Shown here: positions 6,226 to 7,577 of the stretch, in pieces
How the letters are laid out: the number at the start of each line of letters is the position of its first letter
Numbering within the stretch: position 1 is the first letter of the stretch
From: Fibrobacter sp.
GTDB lineage: Bacteria > Fibrobacterota > Fibrobacteria > Fibrobacterales > Fibrobacteraceae
NCBI GenBank assembly: GCA_021443065.1
Contig: JABUUR010000480.1
Coordinates: forward strand, 1-7,577
Direction of reading: 5' to 3'
Length of the DNA: 7,577 nt
Program-made: the position numbers and the translations under genes
The notes under the pieces: model-generated
What the model saw: the letters and a program-made list of their open reading frames with translations, nothing else
Database searches by the model: none
Told to the model about the DNA's origin: nothing

Positions 6226-7493
6226 CCCTAAGACCTTTTTCTGTGTGTATTGCTGTTTTGGGATTGTTCTGCGGAAGTTTTGCGCAGGGTTTTGATTCTG
6301 TGGACGTTAACGCGGACGTTGCTGAGGGCGACTCCGAGGGCATTACCAAAGGTGTTACCGAGGGCATCACAAATCCCAATGCCTTGGACAGTGCCGTCAT
6401 GCAACTGGAACTTAGGGCGGACTGTGACATTTCGCAGAATCCTTATGGCCTGCCCTGCGAACTGATGGACCTGTGGAATTCCCTGTCCATAAGGCAAAAG
6501 GCAGCCCAGATGGTGATGGTCTACATGACGCCTTCCGATTTTATGATCAAGAATGAATTCGGCGGCATTCTCGTCATGAAAAACCACCTGAAAAAGCTGG
6601 ACGATTTCAAGCAGAACCTGAAGGAAGTGAACCAGGCCCTGACAATCGCGCCCCTTGTGGCGGTGGACCAGGAAGGCGGCCGCGTCAACAGGGTTTCCGT
6701 TCTACATCCCAAATGGGAACGCACCCCCAGCGCAATGGCCATGCGTTCCATGCCCAACGAAAAAATCGATTCCATTGCCCAGGACATCGGAGCAGGCATG
6801 CGGGAAGTGGGCATCAACGTGAACCTGGCCCCGGTACTTGACCCCGCAAAAGACAGCCGTAAAAAGAATTCCTTTATGGAAGATTCCGAACGCTCCTGGG
6901 GTTCAGACACGACGAATGCAAACAAAGTAAGGTCCTTCGTCCGCGGTATGAGTCAAAGCGGAATCACCTGCGTCTCCAAGCATTTTCCCGGTTACGATTC
7001 CTGGTCCAACAGCGACCATCAAATAGCCGTCAGTTCCACCCCGAAAAACAAGATTCAAAAAAACGTCCTGTTTTTCAAGGCGCTGGCCGACGACATTCCC
7101 ATTACCATGATGAGCAGCGTAGGATTCGTGCGCATTTCCAACAGGCCGGCTGTATTCGAGCCACGGATTGTGCAAATGGCCCGCGACATGTCGCCCGAGA
7201 CAGTAATTCTCACGGACGACCTGTGGGGCGTTTCCTTAAGAGCCTGGATTAGCGGTTTTGAACGGGTGCAGAGCAAAAATTACCCTGCGAAGGATTTCAA
7301 GAAACTCGTGCTTACCGCCCTGAATGCAGGGAACGACATGTTCATGATCACCTTTCCGAGAAAAGCGGTGGATATGGTGAACATTCTCGTGGGCCTGTCC
7401 AAGAAAAGCGAAAAGTACAGACAACGTATCGAAGAATCCGCCGCCCGGATTCTAAAGATGAAATACAGGGCGGGAATATTAGAACGTCAATAG
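6222..7493 (+). CDS. Exported GH3 glycosidase, NagZ-like (beta-N-acetylhexosaminidase family)
   Basis: This 423-residue protein has a signal peptide (MTLRPFSVCIAVLGLFCGSFAQ, split as 1-10 and 11-22, cleavage near residue 21-22). A short EGITKGVTEGIT linker precedes a GH3 TIM-barrel domain (about 84-420). Motifs are DQEGGRVNRV (149-158), NLAPVLD (201-207), ERSWGSD (223-229), VSKHFPGYD (251-259) and VILTDDLWG (328-336), whose first Asp, D332, is the expected nucleophile. NagZ enzymes cleave GlcNAc-anhydroMurNAc with an Asp-His acid/base dyad in a D-[ST]-H loop after KHFPGHG. Here the loop reads KHFPGYDSWSNSDH, so His266 is kept but the Asp is shifted by one and His258 becomes Tyr. Substrate is therefore uncertain. 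The GTG at 6222 overlaps the topB TGA (GTGA) and gives a clean signal peptide. An ATG at 6165 in the same frame would add a basic 19-residue stretch before it and overlap topB by 61 nt. C68 and C79 could form a disulfide. It is the likely last gene of the operon. Confidence 0.88.
   Translation: MTLRPFSVCIAVLGLFCGSFAQGFDSVDVNADVAEGDSEGITKGVTEGITNPNALDSAVMQLELRADCDISQNPYGLPCELMDLWNSLSIRQKAAQMVMVYMTPSDFMIKNEFGGILVMKNHLKKLDDFKQNLKEVNQALTIAPLVAVDQEGGRVNRVSVLHPKWERTPSAMAMRSMPNEKIDSIAQDIGAGMREVGINVNLAPVLDPAKDSRKKNSFMEDSERSWGSDTTNANKVRSFVRGMSQSGITCVSKHFPGYDSWSNSDHQIAVSSTPKNKIQKNVLFFKALADDIPITMMSSVGFVRISNRPAVFEPRIVQMARDMSPETVILTDDLWGVSLRAWISGFERVQSKNYPAKDFKKLVLTALNAGNDMFMITFPRKAVDMVNILVGLSKKSEKYRQRIEESAARILKMKYRAGILERQ
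6336..6371 (+). repeat. Three 12-bp in-frame repeats in the GH3 linker
   Basis: GAGGGCATTACC (6336-6347), AAAGGTGTTACC (6348-6359) and GAGGGCATCACA (6360-6371) encode EGIT-KGVT-EGIT just after the signal peptide. The units keep the reading frame and probably arose by slippage. They form a flexible spacer of no predicted catalytic role whose copy number may vary among strains. Confidence 0.55.
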
Positions 7494-7497
7494 GGCG

Positions 7498-7577
7498 ATC
7501 CCGGGCTTGATTCCTCGCTGTCATCCCGGGCTTGATTTCTCGCTGTCATCCCGGGCTTGACCCGGGATCTCGCTTAC
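7498..7577 (+). repeat. 25-bp tandem array of the palindromic repeat family, running off the window
   Basis: Units beginning ATCCCGGGCTTGA start at 7498, 7523 and 7548, exactly 25 bp apart. The first two continue TTCCTCGCTGTC and TTTCTCGCTGTC. The third continues with an intact right arm, so ATCCCGGG (7548-7555) and CCCGGGAT (7561-7568) form a perfect 8-bp stem around CTTGA. The array begins 5 nt after the GH3 stop and shares its core with the 2196-2403 cluster (left arm GTCATCCCGGG, right end GGATC). There is no T-run, so a terminator role is unproven, although the position right after an operon end suits an mRNA 3' structure. Confidence 0.75.

Overview
The window looks like chromosomal DNA from a Fibrobacter-like (FCB-group) anaerobic cellulose degrader. 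The pointers are a secreted family-9 cellulase with a C-terminal beta-rich tail domain, a TopB of the type with Toprim C-terminal repeats, and Bacteroidetes-like promoter elements. The genus is inferred from protein style. No rRNA or other phylogenetic marker is present. All convincing genes lie on the + strand, and no mobile element, phage gene, tRNA, rRNA or CRISPR array was found.

Layout. Positions 1-244 hold no supportable gene, only a strong hairpin (5-38), a palindrome (51-65), a GGGGGC hairpin (74-88) and the leader of the first gene. Positions 245-2044 encode an exported GH9 glycoside hydrolase (endoglucanase-like). Positions 2045-2550 are a 506-base non-coding stretch holding short direct repeats, hairpins and a cluster of GC-rich palindromic repeats (2196-2403). 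A compact three-gene cluster follows: a membrane family-2 glycosyltransferase (2551-3687), a large DNA topoisomerase III (3691-6225) and an exported GH3 NagZ-like glycosidase (6222-7493). The spacing is 3 nt between the first two and a 4-nt stop/start overlap between the last two. Positions 7498-7577 begin a 25-bp tandem array built from the same palindromic repeat family and run off the window.

How the genes relate. The cellulase is probably a stand-alone transcription unit for plant cell-wall attack outside the cell. The downstream three genes probably share a transcript but have no obvious common pathway: an envelope or exopolysaccharide glycosyltransferase, a housekeeping type IA topoisomerase, and a periplasmic or secreted glycosidase perhaps acting on N-acetylglucosaminides. 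No new multi-gene system is evident. The points most worth following are a Cys pair placed in both catalytic motifs of the GH9, an altered His-loop in the GH3 enzyme, and a species-type palindromic repeat family present at both non-coding ends of the operon.
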